DNA from: Lytechinus variegatus
Taxonomy: Eukaryota > Echinodermata > Echinoidea > Temnopleuroida > Toxopneustidae
Reading direction: 5' to 3'
NCBI RefSeq assembly: GCF_018143015.1
Contig: NC_054741.1
Coordinates: forward strand, 53,273,048-53,337,047
DNA: 64,000 nt
Shown: positions 1 to 9,039 of the stretch, piece after piece
Layout of the letters: each line of letters begins with the position of its first letter
How positions within the stretch are numbered: position 1 is the first letter of the stretch
The notes under the pieces: generated by a model
Told to the model about the DNA's origin: nothing
Databases searched by the model: none
The model's input: the letters and a program-made list of their open reading frames with translations, nothing else
Made by a program: the position numbers and the translations under genes

Positions 1-510
1 CCCTCTTTTTTCTTGTCAATTGTTTTGGGGTTAAAAATTACCCTACATTTGGGCGATAACCTTTTTTTAAATGTTTGTCAAATTTTGCAGCCTGTGGTCC
101 CCTCTACCTTTGCGGACAGTTTTGCGCCCAAGGGGATGATGATAGGGACGAGGATGATGGGGAGGGATGGGGATAAGGTGAATAGCCGGCAGAGATAGAT
201 TTAAGAAGAAAAATCCGTCCCACGAATGCCGCCATGTAGATTCCGTCCCACATAACCCCAAAATATGGCTTGATTTTTGTTCAAAATCATGTCATGTGAT
301 GAAAAATCATATTAGGCCCTACAAGTATTTTGGTTACATTGAAAGAAAATAGGGGTAATCCTTTTTTCCAATTATAAATAAATTAATTTCTTCAATAAAA
401 ATGACGAATTTATGATTTTAAATTTAATTTCTTTTACATAGCATGTGGTTTTTCTTTTTGATTAAATTCATTTTATTGCTTTATTTTTCATCACTGTGCA
501 TGTCATGATT
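1..510. other. Gene-free AT-rich stretch
   Basis: Only short chance reading frames are present, without splice sites or codon bias that would support a gene. No repeat with clear ends is visible. Confidence 0.5.
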
Positions 511-583
511 TTTGTCTCACCTGGATGGCAGAGTGAGACTATAGGCGCCGCTTTTCCGACGGCAGCATCAACATCAAATCTTA

Positions 584-624
584 ATGCTGTCATTTAATAA
601 CCGAAGGTTATTAAATGACAGCAT
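584..624. repeat. Perfect 19-bp hairpin with 3-nt loop
   Basis: Positions 584-602 and 606-624 are exact reverse complements around the loop GAA. The hairpin sits inside copy A and is not seen at the matching end of the longer family member at 35.3-36.4 kb. Confidence 0.85.
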
Positions 625-672
625 AACTTATATCACTGAACATCCTGCAGCGAGTTCCAGGTCACATTATCA

Positions 673-685
673 AGGTCAAGGGTCA
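673..685 (+). promoter_or_regulatory. DR1-like nuclear receptor site in copy A
   Basis: AGGTCA-A-GGGTCA is a direct repeat of nuclear-receptor half sites spaced by one base. It corresponds to the perfect DR1 sites of the longer element at 35.5-36.2 kb. It is a sequence match only, and binding is unknown. Confidence 0.4.
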
Positions 686-959
686 TGTAAGGTCAATGAA
701 CTTTGGCCACATTGGGGGTATTTGTTGAATTACCATCATATCTCTTTAAGTGTATTGGTATATTTCATAAGACATGGAAATAAGAGTAACCCAGTATCAC
801 TGAACATCTTGTGCGAGTTGTATATAGTAGTTTTCAAAGTCAGCACTATACTGTTATATTGAATCACGTGATGCAGGTGACACCGCCAGAGGCATTCCAC
901 TTGTTTTATTGTAGAGACTATACTCTTTCTCGAGAAAAAGAAATAATAAATAAATCATT

Positions 960-1310
960 TAAAGGGATGCTCCAGGATGAAAATATTTATATATGAATAA
1001 TGTAGACATAGCAACATTCACATATCAAAGTGCTTATTTCATAAAAATCTGATAACAAATAGCGGGGTTATTGAATTAAACTTTAAAAAATTAATCTAAT
1101 TTCACATAATAAAATACAAAGAACAAGTGAGGATATGACATCATGTATGAGGTTGCTGATTAAATATCCATGAAGAAACGCCAGACCTGTTTCACCAGAA
1201 AAATACAAATCATTCTTTAAAATGCAGCGATAATATTGTTTTTCCTTATCCGATTTTGATCAAATTTTTATTGTTTCTTTGCTCAAATCATATCATTATC
1301 AGCCTCGGGT
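960..1310. repeat. Possible degraded relative of the 15.8-kb TIR element
   Basis: This stretch shares word order with the right half of the element at 15802-16393: ATAATAAAATACAAA, then a GTGAGGATATGACATCAT block, then TCCGATTTTGATCAAATTTT. Ends are not clear, so limits are approximate. Confidence 0.35.
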
Positions 1311-2200
1311 TCCCCATTGTCACTTATAATAGCTCATTAATCTTGCCACAATTTGGTCCAGTTGTTCAAATTATCTAGTAAATACAATATATTTTATTAA
1401 TTGCAGAAGCTTGTCTTAAGAGTCATTGAGAAGGTGATCATACCTGCAACTTGCATGATTAATGTAAATATATACCAAAAGTCAACAATTTTCTAACTGG
1501 TACACCTTAAATGATTTCATCCATACATGATACAAGGAACTAGAAAATGTAGATTGGAAAACAACACTAGGGCAACTTAGTGTTAGATACAAAGTTCACT
1601 TTCTAGAATGGGTGAAACAAAAACAACATCACTCCAAAGGAACTGCAAAAATTATTTGATAAAAACCAAACCCTCTTCATAGTTGCTATTTGCAATATTG
1701 TATTGACGACTCTTCTCCTGTTTTTAAAACCCAGACAAGAATGACTTGTTGTTACCCCCCCCCCCTCCTTGTACCTGTCATTTCTTTGTATTTTCCTCTT
1801 TTTCTTTGTTTTTTTTTCTATTGATCGATGTTTCATTGTTGAGTATTGTCTTTTTTTATTCCAGTAATAGAATATAAATTTAATTGAAATGAGAGTGATG
1901 AACATAATGAGAAAGGGAGACAATGATAAGATAAGAATCCAGAGATAAAATATGATTTGAAAATATTACAATTTACAGAATATAACATATTATTTTCTAT
2001 TTATTCAAAGTTCATAATTCATTTTTATTCAGGTTTGCATTTTAAATTCAAACAAGTTAATTAGGTGATGCATTTTGGAACAATACTAAATAAAATAAAT
2101 TTTACTTGAATAAACAATAATTGGTAAAAATGCAAAACATAAAACTTATTTAATTTGGTATTCTTTCCTCCTGTAAAAATTAAAACTAAATAATATGGAC
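1311..2200. other. Gene-free AT-rich stretch
   Basis: It holds a poly-C run near 1757 and A/T-rich low-complexity sequence. The longest open frame (1603-1923, minus) has no recognisable protein character and no splice context. Confidence 0.45.
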
Positions 2201-2204
2201 ATAA

Positions 2205-2425
2205 GTTCTAGTGGCGAATCGAGGGAGGGGGCACATTCGCCCCCCTTAAAAAGTACTGAAAAGGCAACTTACAACATTTTTTTCTTTTTTTTTTTGCTTG
2301 TCAAATTTTTCCTGAGAAAAAAATTACTGTGATTTGGCAGTAAAGACCTTTTGTCAAAAATTCCTAGACAAAATGCCCCCCGGCCCTGTAGGGAAATTTT
2401 GGATCCGGCCCTGATTATATTTCAA
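2205..2425. repeat. Dispersed repeat fragment with G-run/C-run ends
   Basis: The phrases CGAATCGAGGGAGGGGGCAC, CGCCCCCCTT, TTTTTGCTTGTCAAATTTTT and GGATCCGGCCCTG resemble the layout of the repeat at 63780-64000 (C-run, then a GTTTGTCAAATTT phrase). It is probably a non-autonomous element, and the family is unknown. Confidence 0.4.
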
Positions 2426-2469
2426 ATGGGAATAAGACTGAGTGGCCTAAAACTTGATTAAAAAATATT

Positions 2470-3690
2470 CTAAGCTGTAGGGCAAGGCTTCAGTCTCCAA
2501 GCTCACGACTGTACAAGTATGTCCACTTCCATTGGCAATTGTGGCTGAATTCCATCCCGGCAGCCTGACATCCACCCTTGAGACCAAGAAATGAAATTAA
2601 AGAAAGTAAATCAGTTTTATTTTAAATCCTGTAAAAAACAAATAATTAATTTAATTAAAAATGAAGCCCCCAAATAAAACACTTTTTTTAATTGATGGCT
2701 ACCCTCAGCCTGACATGCCCACACAGATACACTTAGATCATTTTCACATTTCGGAGGCAGAGTGAAATCGCCCTGAGCCACCACCCTAGCTCGTAAAAGT
2801 ATTTTGTTCGACTCAAAACATCCACACCACGGTCACACTCAAAGTCAAAGAAATTGAAGCATATTAATTATTGCAACTTAAAACTCAACTCTCTACACCA
2901 GGGAAACTCAATATGAAAAATAGAATGTACAAAAAATAGGCCTAAAAATAATAAATTTAAAGTGAAAAATTAAGCCCCCCAAAAAAAACATTTTTTTATT
3001 GAGGGCTACCCTCAGCCCGGCATGCCCACACAGCTACATCCCGAATATTTTTCGCATTTAGGGGGCAGGAGTGAAATCGCCCCGAGCCCCCACCCACGTA
3101 AAAGTATTTTTTGTTCGACTCAAACATCCACACCACAGTCACATTCAAAGTCAAAGAAATTAAAGCATATTGATTATTGCAACTTAAAACTCAACTCTAC
3201 ACCACGGAAATTCAATATTAAAAATAAAATGGAAAAAAAAGGCCTAAAAATGATCAATTTAAAGTGAAAAATTAAGCCCCCCCCTCTCTCTCAAAAAAAA
3301 AAAATTATTGATGGCTAGCCTCAGCCCGGCATGCCCACACAGCTACACCCCGAATATATTTTTTTCGCATTTCGGGGGCAAGAGTGAAATCGCCCCGAGC
3401 CCCCACCCACGTAAAAATATTTTTGAGCAACTCAAACATCCACACCATAGTCACACTCAGTCAAAGAAATTGAAGCATAATTATATCATTACAATCTTAG
3501 AGCTCGAAACCAGGGAAAATCAATATAGAAAAAATTGAAAAATATATATTTACAAAAAAAGGCAGAGCCTATACGACACTGCCAAGCTTCAAACTCGAGT
3601 TCTCTCTCACTCAGTCAAGCTCAGCTCTTTGCTGTGCACGCCCACTTCCATTGTGGATTCGGTCTGAATCCCACCCCGCCAGTTTAGGCG
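2470..3690. repeat. Tandem repeat, three copies of a ~307-bp unit, with similar flanks
   Basis: The marker phrase GGCTACCCTCAGCC(T/C)G recurs at about 2696, 3003 and 3312, giving a period near 307-309 bp. Each unit then holds a CGCATTT(C)GGGGGCA block, a GTGAAATCGCCC block, CATCCACACCA and an A-rich end. A CCCACTTCCATT...GAATCC(C)A(C/T)CCC phrase occurs both before copy 1 (about 2525) and after copy 3 (about 3640), so the array lies between two related flanks. Short frames inside it are repeat shadows. Confidence 0.75.
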
Positions 3691-4210
3691 GCCGAGCTAC
3701 GGAGAATTACGATGAAGAGCAGCGGACCGTTCATCGGTTGTTCGCTTCTTGCGACCAGAGAGAAAAAGGTGAAAAACTTGATCAAAATCGTGCAAATACA
3801 CCAAATTTTATCCTTGTGATGAGAAAATGGAGGTAATGGAATACAACAAAGTCCATCTTCTGCGATAAAAGTGGTACTTTGAGGAGAAATGATCACAAAA
3901 TCAAGTCAGTTATTGAGCGGGGCCGAGCCGAGCACCGACACAGTTAATACACGCGCGCCTATGGGAGTCGCGAGCTGTCGAAAAACGCCTAAAATTACAC
4001 TTTTTTTTTATTTCAGCGAAAAAAAAGTAATAGAAAGTGAAGAACATTACCATCAGACCATATCTCTAGAAAATCTTTACAAGAAATTTCGAAATTACGG
4101 AAAAATAGACGCAAATTTGTGAGAAAAAAATCTCGTAATGGGTGGGACAACTCGGCCCGCGGTCCGAGATGTCCCGTGGTCCGAGTTGTCCCTGATTCAT
4201 TTTCGTCTGC
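3691..4210. other. Gene-free stretch before the foldback
   Basis: No gene model is supported here. A short GC-richer patch (about 3910-3990 and 4140-4200) precedes the foldback. Confidence 0.4.
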
Positions 4211-4848
4211 AGTGTTCGGTCAGATGTAACCCAGGGAACTCCGAGTCCGACCGACCCGCCCGCGTAGCGGGCGGGAGCCCAGGACCTTACGTGTAAAGGC
4301 ATACTCACCTGACAAGCATGAAGTATGGTCAAAATAATTCACCGAATAAATAGTTAAAACAGAAATCAAGCACTTACCACGATTATATGGATGAAGGCCT
4401 AACGAGTCGAGTGGCAGTTTCCTGACATCTGGGCACAAACTGGAACCTAAAAAAAACGAAAAGTTCTCTCCTTGGCTTGGCTTCTACCCTCATGACCCTA
4501 GACTAGTCTCGTCTCTCGATCGGCCATTTTGTTACAATTCATAACAAAAATGGCCGATCGAGACGGGGGTAGAAGGAGAGAACTTTTTGTTTTTTGAGGT
4601 TCCAGTCTGTGCCCAGATGTCAGGAAAACTGCCACTCGTTAGACCATCATCCATATAATCGTGGTAAGTGCTTGATTTCTGTTTAACTATTTATTCGGAG
4701 AATTATTTTGACCATACTTCACGCTTGTCAGGTGAGTACTGTATGGGCACTAGTATTCAACCCGGCATAATTCAAAGATTTTGACATATTCCCTAAAATA
4801 TTTAGAAATAGGGAATTTATCTTAAATTCATACCTTTGTTATTTCCAG

Positions 4849-6330
4849 CAGGGCTCGACACTAGCGGCGGTCCGACGGTCCCAGACCGGTAAAAATCGCT
4901 GTTGGGCCAGTAGATTTTCAGAAATTGGAAGATTTACTGGTCCGACATGACCAGTAAAAAATATCATTGTCGGGCCAGTAATTTTTCCAAAAATAGCAAG
5001 ATTTAAGGGTCCGACATGACCAGTAATAAAAACCATTGTTGGGCCAATAACTTTTCCAGAAATGGTCAAATTCACAGCAAACCATTTCCCCCGTTAAATT
5101 CTGCCATTCACACACAGAATACACTCAGAATGAATCGCACGTAAGTGTTACTAGATTACTACACAGTGTACATGTAGTCTGCCACACAAACCACATGGTA
5201 AATTCTCCACTGGCCGCACGAACGAAGCCTGGCTAAACTCTGGCAGAAATCTCTCACATAACTCAAAATTCAAGGTTCATACTCATGAAAGGCTCTTATA
5301 ATGTCCATATTTCCTAAAAATTGGAGCAACTCTGTCATTTGTAAGCAGTAAAAGGAGAAATTTTCACTTCTGTTTTGGTTCAAACAGATCGGGTTTCGGG
5401 TGATATCGTCTGAATACATAATAGCCCCACATATTCATTTATGTGTGTGTTGATACACTAATGGTATCTGACTTTCTTTCGTAGCTATTTTAAATGAGCC
5501 AAAAAGAAACTGATAAATTATTTATAATAGTTTTAGCTTTGTTCCTATCTTTCTTTCCTTCTTAATCTTTCTTTGTTTCTTCCCTCGATTTTTTTGTTAC
5601 TGTCTTTCTTTTTTAATTTCCCTTGTTTTCTTTAATTCATTTTTTCTTTCTATCCTTTTATAAAATATTTTCTCTATTTCCTTTTTCTCTCTCTTTCTTT
5701 CTGATATTTTCTTTAGTTTTTGAGTCCATCCATCCCATATTCACTCTTCTCTTCCTTCCTTTCTTTCCTTCCTTCTTTTTACCCCTTTCTTCATTCTTTG
5801 TTACTTTCTTTGTTTCTTCCATTCATCATTTATTTACCCTTTCTTTTTTATTTCTTTTCTCAGCCCTTTCTTTCTTACATTTGTTCCTTCCTTTCTTCTA
5901 TCTGTCTTGTTCTTTCCTTTTTCCCTTTATTAATTGTATCATTTTACCTTTCCTATATTTTTTTTGACTGCTTGCTTCCTTTCTCTCCTTTATTCTTTCA
6001 TTCCTTCCTTTCTTTGTCTCTCGGTCTTTCTTTTTTTCTTCCTTTCATCTATTCTTTTACCTTTTCTTTTTTTATTGCTTGCTTCTTTCCTTCCCTTCCT
6101 TCATTTCTTTCCTTCTATCTATCATTTTACCTTTCCTTCATTTCTTCCTTAATTCCTTCCTTCCCTCTTTCAATCCTTCCTTTCTTTCTTTTGTCCGTCT
6201 TTCCATCTCTCCTTTTACCCTTTCTTTTTTATTGCTTCTTTCTTTCCTTTACTACTTTCTGGATTTGTTCTTTCTTTCTGTATTGCTTGCTTCATTAATT
6301 CATTTCCTTCCTTAATTTCTTTTTTTCTTT

Positions 6331-6400
<70 letters not shown>

Positions 6401-6945
6401 TTCCTTCCTTCCTTCCTTCCTTCCTTCCTTCCTTCCTTCCTTCCTTCCTTCCTTCCTTCCTTCCTTCCTTCCTTCCTTCCTTCCTTCCTTCCTTCCTTCC
6501 TTCCTTCCTTCCTTCCTTCCTTCCTTCCTTCCTTCCTTCCTTCCTTCTTTCTTTCTTTCTTTCTTATATTTGTTCCTTCTTTATTCCTTCCTTTCCTTCT
6601 TTAGTTCTTACTTTTTTTCTTCCTTCACATCTATCCTTTCTTTACCTTTTTTCTTCCTTTCTTTTATTCTTTTTTTCTTTTTCTTCCTTCCTTTCCTTCC
6701 TTTCTTTCTTTCTTCGTTTCTGTCTTGCTTTCTTTTTGTCCTTCATTTTCCTTCATTTTTTTTTTTTGGGGGGGGGTAACGAAAGGCTAGAAAAATAACC
6801 TTGCGCCTTTTCTTAATGTTTTCTTTATTTTTTGGGACCAGTAGATTTTAGGTTCGGACCAGTAAAAATTTGAAAAACTGGGTATCTACTGGTCCGACGT
6901 GAATAGGTTGGACCAGTAGAAAAAATGGGTTAGTGTGGAGCCCTG
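4849..6945. mobile_element. hAT-like non-autonomous element carrying a polypyrimidine tract
   Basis: The element starts CAGGGCTCGACACTA and ends TAGTGTGGAGCCCTG, an imperfect TIR beginning with CAGGG as in many hAT elements. Flanks TTTCCAG (4842-4848) and TTTCCAG (6946-6952) are identical, close to the 8-bp duplications hAT elements make. Subterminal GGACCAGTA/TACTGGTCC motifs recur many times at both ends (4880-5070 and 6835-6925), a usual place for transposase-binding repeats. The middle is the pyrimidine tract at 5540-6770. No transposase frame remains. Confidence 0.75.
5540..6770 (+). repeat. Polypyrimidine tract with (TTTC)n/(TTCC)n core
   Basis: About 1.2 kb of almost pure C/T on the + strand. 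The core is a clean (TTTC)n array at about 6326-6396, then (TTCC)n to about 6547, then (TTTC)n to about 6564. The flanks are degenerate versions of the same words. Long Phe/Leu/Ser frames in this region come from the repeat and are not genes. Confidence 0.9.
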
Positions 6946-7041
6946 TTTCCAGGGTAATCTGTTGTCAGTATTTTCTTCATCAATCTGTCGACTGTATGCG
7001 CGGAGGATCAAATTATGCGGCGATGGCCTTTTGCACTGAAT

Positions 7042-7255
7042 GGCACTAGTATTCAACCTAGTGAGGATAGATAGCAAATCTCAAAAGGGTTTAGATTGCT
7101 AAATTAGATCTAGATCTATGTAAGTCTCTGGCTTTGATTAATTCCCTGTTTGGTCTCATCTCAAATGGTCTAGTCCATAGTCGGATGGGACAAGGGCAGG
7201 TTGAGAGACAGGGCCATCTTTCATTGCTTTCATCGCTAGGTTGAATACTAGTGCC
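7042..7255. repeat. Internal inverted pair of the GGCACTAGTATTCAAC motif
   Basis: GGCACTAGTATTCAACCTAG (7042-7061) and its exact reverse complement (7236-7255) face each other inside the larger TIR element. A further copy follows at 7258-7276. This is either a second short insertion of the same family or a subterminal duplication. Confidence 0.6.
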
Positions 7256-7622
7256 GGCGGGTTGAATACTAGTGCCAAAAACCGTTGCTGTATAATTCGA
7301 TCGCCCGTGCACACAGTCGACTGATTGAAGAAAAAAATAGTGGAAAAAGAATAACCAGCATTTGCTCTTGGAAATAAGACGGGTCTGAAATTCAGGTAAA
7401 TTCTATATTTCTATATATTTGAGGAAACTCTCCAAACGGGTTGAATACTAGTGCCCTTACGGTATGCCATATTACACGTAAGGTCCCTGGGTTAGGTCAG
7501 ATGAAGCTTCGGCCATCGTGATTCGTGGCTTGTTTGATATTCGCGTCTGGTGTCTTTGTCGATTTGATTGACAATCGGTCATATTTGACTAAATCTAGAT
7601 TTATTACAGGTAGATCTAGGTG

Positions 7623-8000
7623 CAGAGCTACCAAGTCTCACGCATTCAGGGTCCGTCTCACGATCTCACGCATGGCACCCATTTTTCTCACGCATCGGGA
7701 CCCGACAGAAAAAAAAGAGAAAAAGTAGCATTATTCACCAGATTATACGACTGGCCGACCGCCTTCGCGTCTAGCCCGGCACGCGAGACGAATCGAGAGT
7801 GCAGTCAGCGCACAGCTAGTACGTGATACGATGAATCGTTTGCGTGCATTGCATGGTTTTGAAGCCCATATCTCATGCGCGCGCGCAATGCGCGCGTGCC
7901 TTTTTCGCAACGTACGAGTGTAAGTCCTGGCCGCGCGCGCACAGATACGTCGAGTCATGAAAATCTCACGCATAACATTTTTTGAAACTTGGCATCTCTG
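7623..8000. mobile_element. CpG-rich hAT-like MITE
   Basis: Termini are CAGAGCTACCAAGT (7623-7636) and ACTTGGCATCTCTG (7987-8000), an imperfect inverted repeat. Both flanks are TAGGTG (7617-7622 and 8001-8006). The motif TCTCACGCAT recurs inside both ends. The centre (7750-7950) is unusually CpG-rich for this window, with GCGCGCGC runs. It lies about 280 bp upstream of the putative INO80E start region. Confidence 0.65.
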
Positions 8001-8195
8001 TAGGTGTTGTTCACAACACAAGTGGCAAACCCATGATGATGAAACTTTAAAAGTTTAAGCAACTGTCCTCCTTCCAATTGTCCAATTCATATTTTGATTT
8101 TAAAAAAGGAGAAAGAAAGAAGTCGAGAAACAGAAGTGAGTGGCAGAATAAACGTTAGGCCTAGTAACTTTTAGTTGTAAGCTAGTCAGAAAGAA

Positions 8196-8289
8196 GCCAT
8201 CTTGTTTTCTATTGTTCTTCAGACTTCACCCACGATACGGACGCTTGCGTCACGTAACGTGGGTGAAGAACAATAGAAAACAAGATGGC
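8196..8289. promoter_or_regulatory. Inverted-repeat promoter region of INO80E
   Basis: Positions 8196-8220 and 8265-8289 are perfect 25-bp reverse complements. The pairing continues inwards (ACCCACG with CGTGGGT) if a 7-bp insertion in the left arm is skipped. The loop (about 8235-8257) holds a CGTCACGTAA sequence resembling a CREB/ATF half site. Both arms end in an AAGATGGC core pointing outwards. It is the only promoter-like stretch upstream of the first INO80E coding exon. The assignment is inferred, since the 5' UTR exon and its donor could not be fixed. Confidence 0.5.
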
Positions 8290-8292
8290 GGC
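8281..8292 (+). promoter_or_regulatory. YY1-type initiator-proximal motif
   Basis: CAAGATGGCGGC matches the known YY1 consensus that sits just downstream of start sites in many animal housekeeping genes. The ATG inside it is followed by a stop after two codons, so it is not a protein start. Binding here is not shown. Confidence 0.55.
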
Positions 8293-9039
8293 GTAAACAT
8301 CGGGCAAGTCTCTTCTTTTCATGATATTTTTCTAATTTTCTTAATGAATTCTTGTCTAAAATAAAATCCATAGCATAGAAATGTTGGCAATGAAGTTGTA
8401 TCCCATGTACATGATTTAGAATCGAGGGCTAGATCTTTTAGAGAGAAAGTAGAAATCTCGGGGCGAAAGTTTCAGGTTTTTTTGTGGTACACACACATGT
8501 ATAGAAAAGAAGCCCTGGCTTCGTATGAGAATAAGTTATGTAAGTAAATGATTTTTACTCTCTAGAAGCCTCCTGGCTGCACTCACCATGTCAGAAATTA
8601 TAGAAATCCCCAGAAACGGCGGTTATTCCTGTCTAGTCAGAAATCTTGCTTGAAGTTTAAGAGAAGAACTCGAGTTGCAGAGGAAAAAAATGATGGGAAA
8701 GGAGGGGAGGGAAATATAAGAATTGACAATTAGACAAATACATGATGTATGACTATGACTGACATCAAGATTGATCTTCACATTGTAGGTCGTTAGCTCT
8801 GTAACATTGTGGTTGTGGTTATGAAATGTGTGGGGTATTCTGCAGTTAAGCCAAATATATTAATATCAACTTTATCAAGTGAAAAAAGGGGGCTGCTGGC
8901 TGTTGCCCCATTTAAAAACTTTATAAACTTAATTCTACATGTAGGGACATGATGTAGATCTATTTTTTTCAACAATTTTTTTTTGTACAAAATGAAATTT
9001 ACTGTGATATTTTCTTCAATCATTTCAGGTGAACAGCCA

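Larger units (their letters stand above)
514..904 (-). repeat. Short copy of the GTCTCACCTG-ended dispersed element (copy A)
   Basis: One end reads GTCTCACCTG followed by a GTGAGACTATAGGCGCCGC block. The other end reads GATGCAGGTGACACCGCC then AGAGGCATTCCACTTG. These are the reverse complements of the two ends of the longer element at 35313-36412, so copy A is the same family in opposite orientation with about one internal unit instead of six. The internal unit has the family phrase AAGGTCAAGGGTCATG. It is a non-autonomous element with no coding sequence. Confidence 0.7.
4745..7456. mobile_element. Non-autonomous TIR element inserted in the foldback
   Basis: The ends are GGGCACTAGTATTCAACCCG (4745-4764) and its exact reverse complement (7437-7456), a 20-bp terminal inverted repeat. 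Flanks GTACTGTAT (4736-4744) and TTACGGTAT (7457-7465) look like a diverged target duplication of about 8 bp. Three more copies of the terminal motif lie inside, at 7042-7061, 7236-7255 and 7258-7276. There is no transposase frame, and most of the interior is the hAT-like element at 4849-6945. Confidence 0.7.
4212..7515. repeat. Long foldback element, right arm split by nested insertions
   Basis: The left arm (about 4303-4530) and right arm (about 4542-4744) are near-perfect reverse complements around a centre near 4537. Outside the left arm lies GTCAGATGTAACCCAGGG...CCTTACGTGTAA (about 4219-4296). Its reverse complement does not follow the right arm directly but reappears at 7463-7505. The element at 4745-7456 therefore inserted into an older foldback. 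The arms include YY1-like ATGGCCGATCG at the centre and donor-like GTAAGT and GTGAGT sequences. No coding function is evident. Sea urchins are known to carry foldback (TU) transposons, but identity with those is not claimed. Confidence 0.75.

Noticed and set aside
4550-4597. Short frame starting at ATGGCC in the foldback as a small protein
   Set aside because: It stops after 15 codons and the ATG lies in a YY1-like motif at the foldback centre.
5623-6315. Long Phe/Leu/Ser-rich reading frames (up to 192 codons) as membrane proteins
   Set aside because: They are direct readings of the TTTC/TTCC polypyrimidine repeat. All frames of that strand are open for the same reason.
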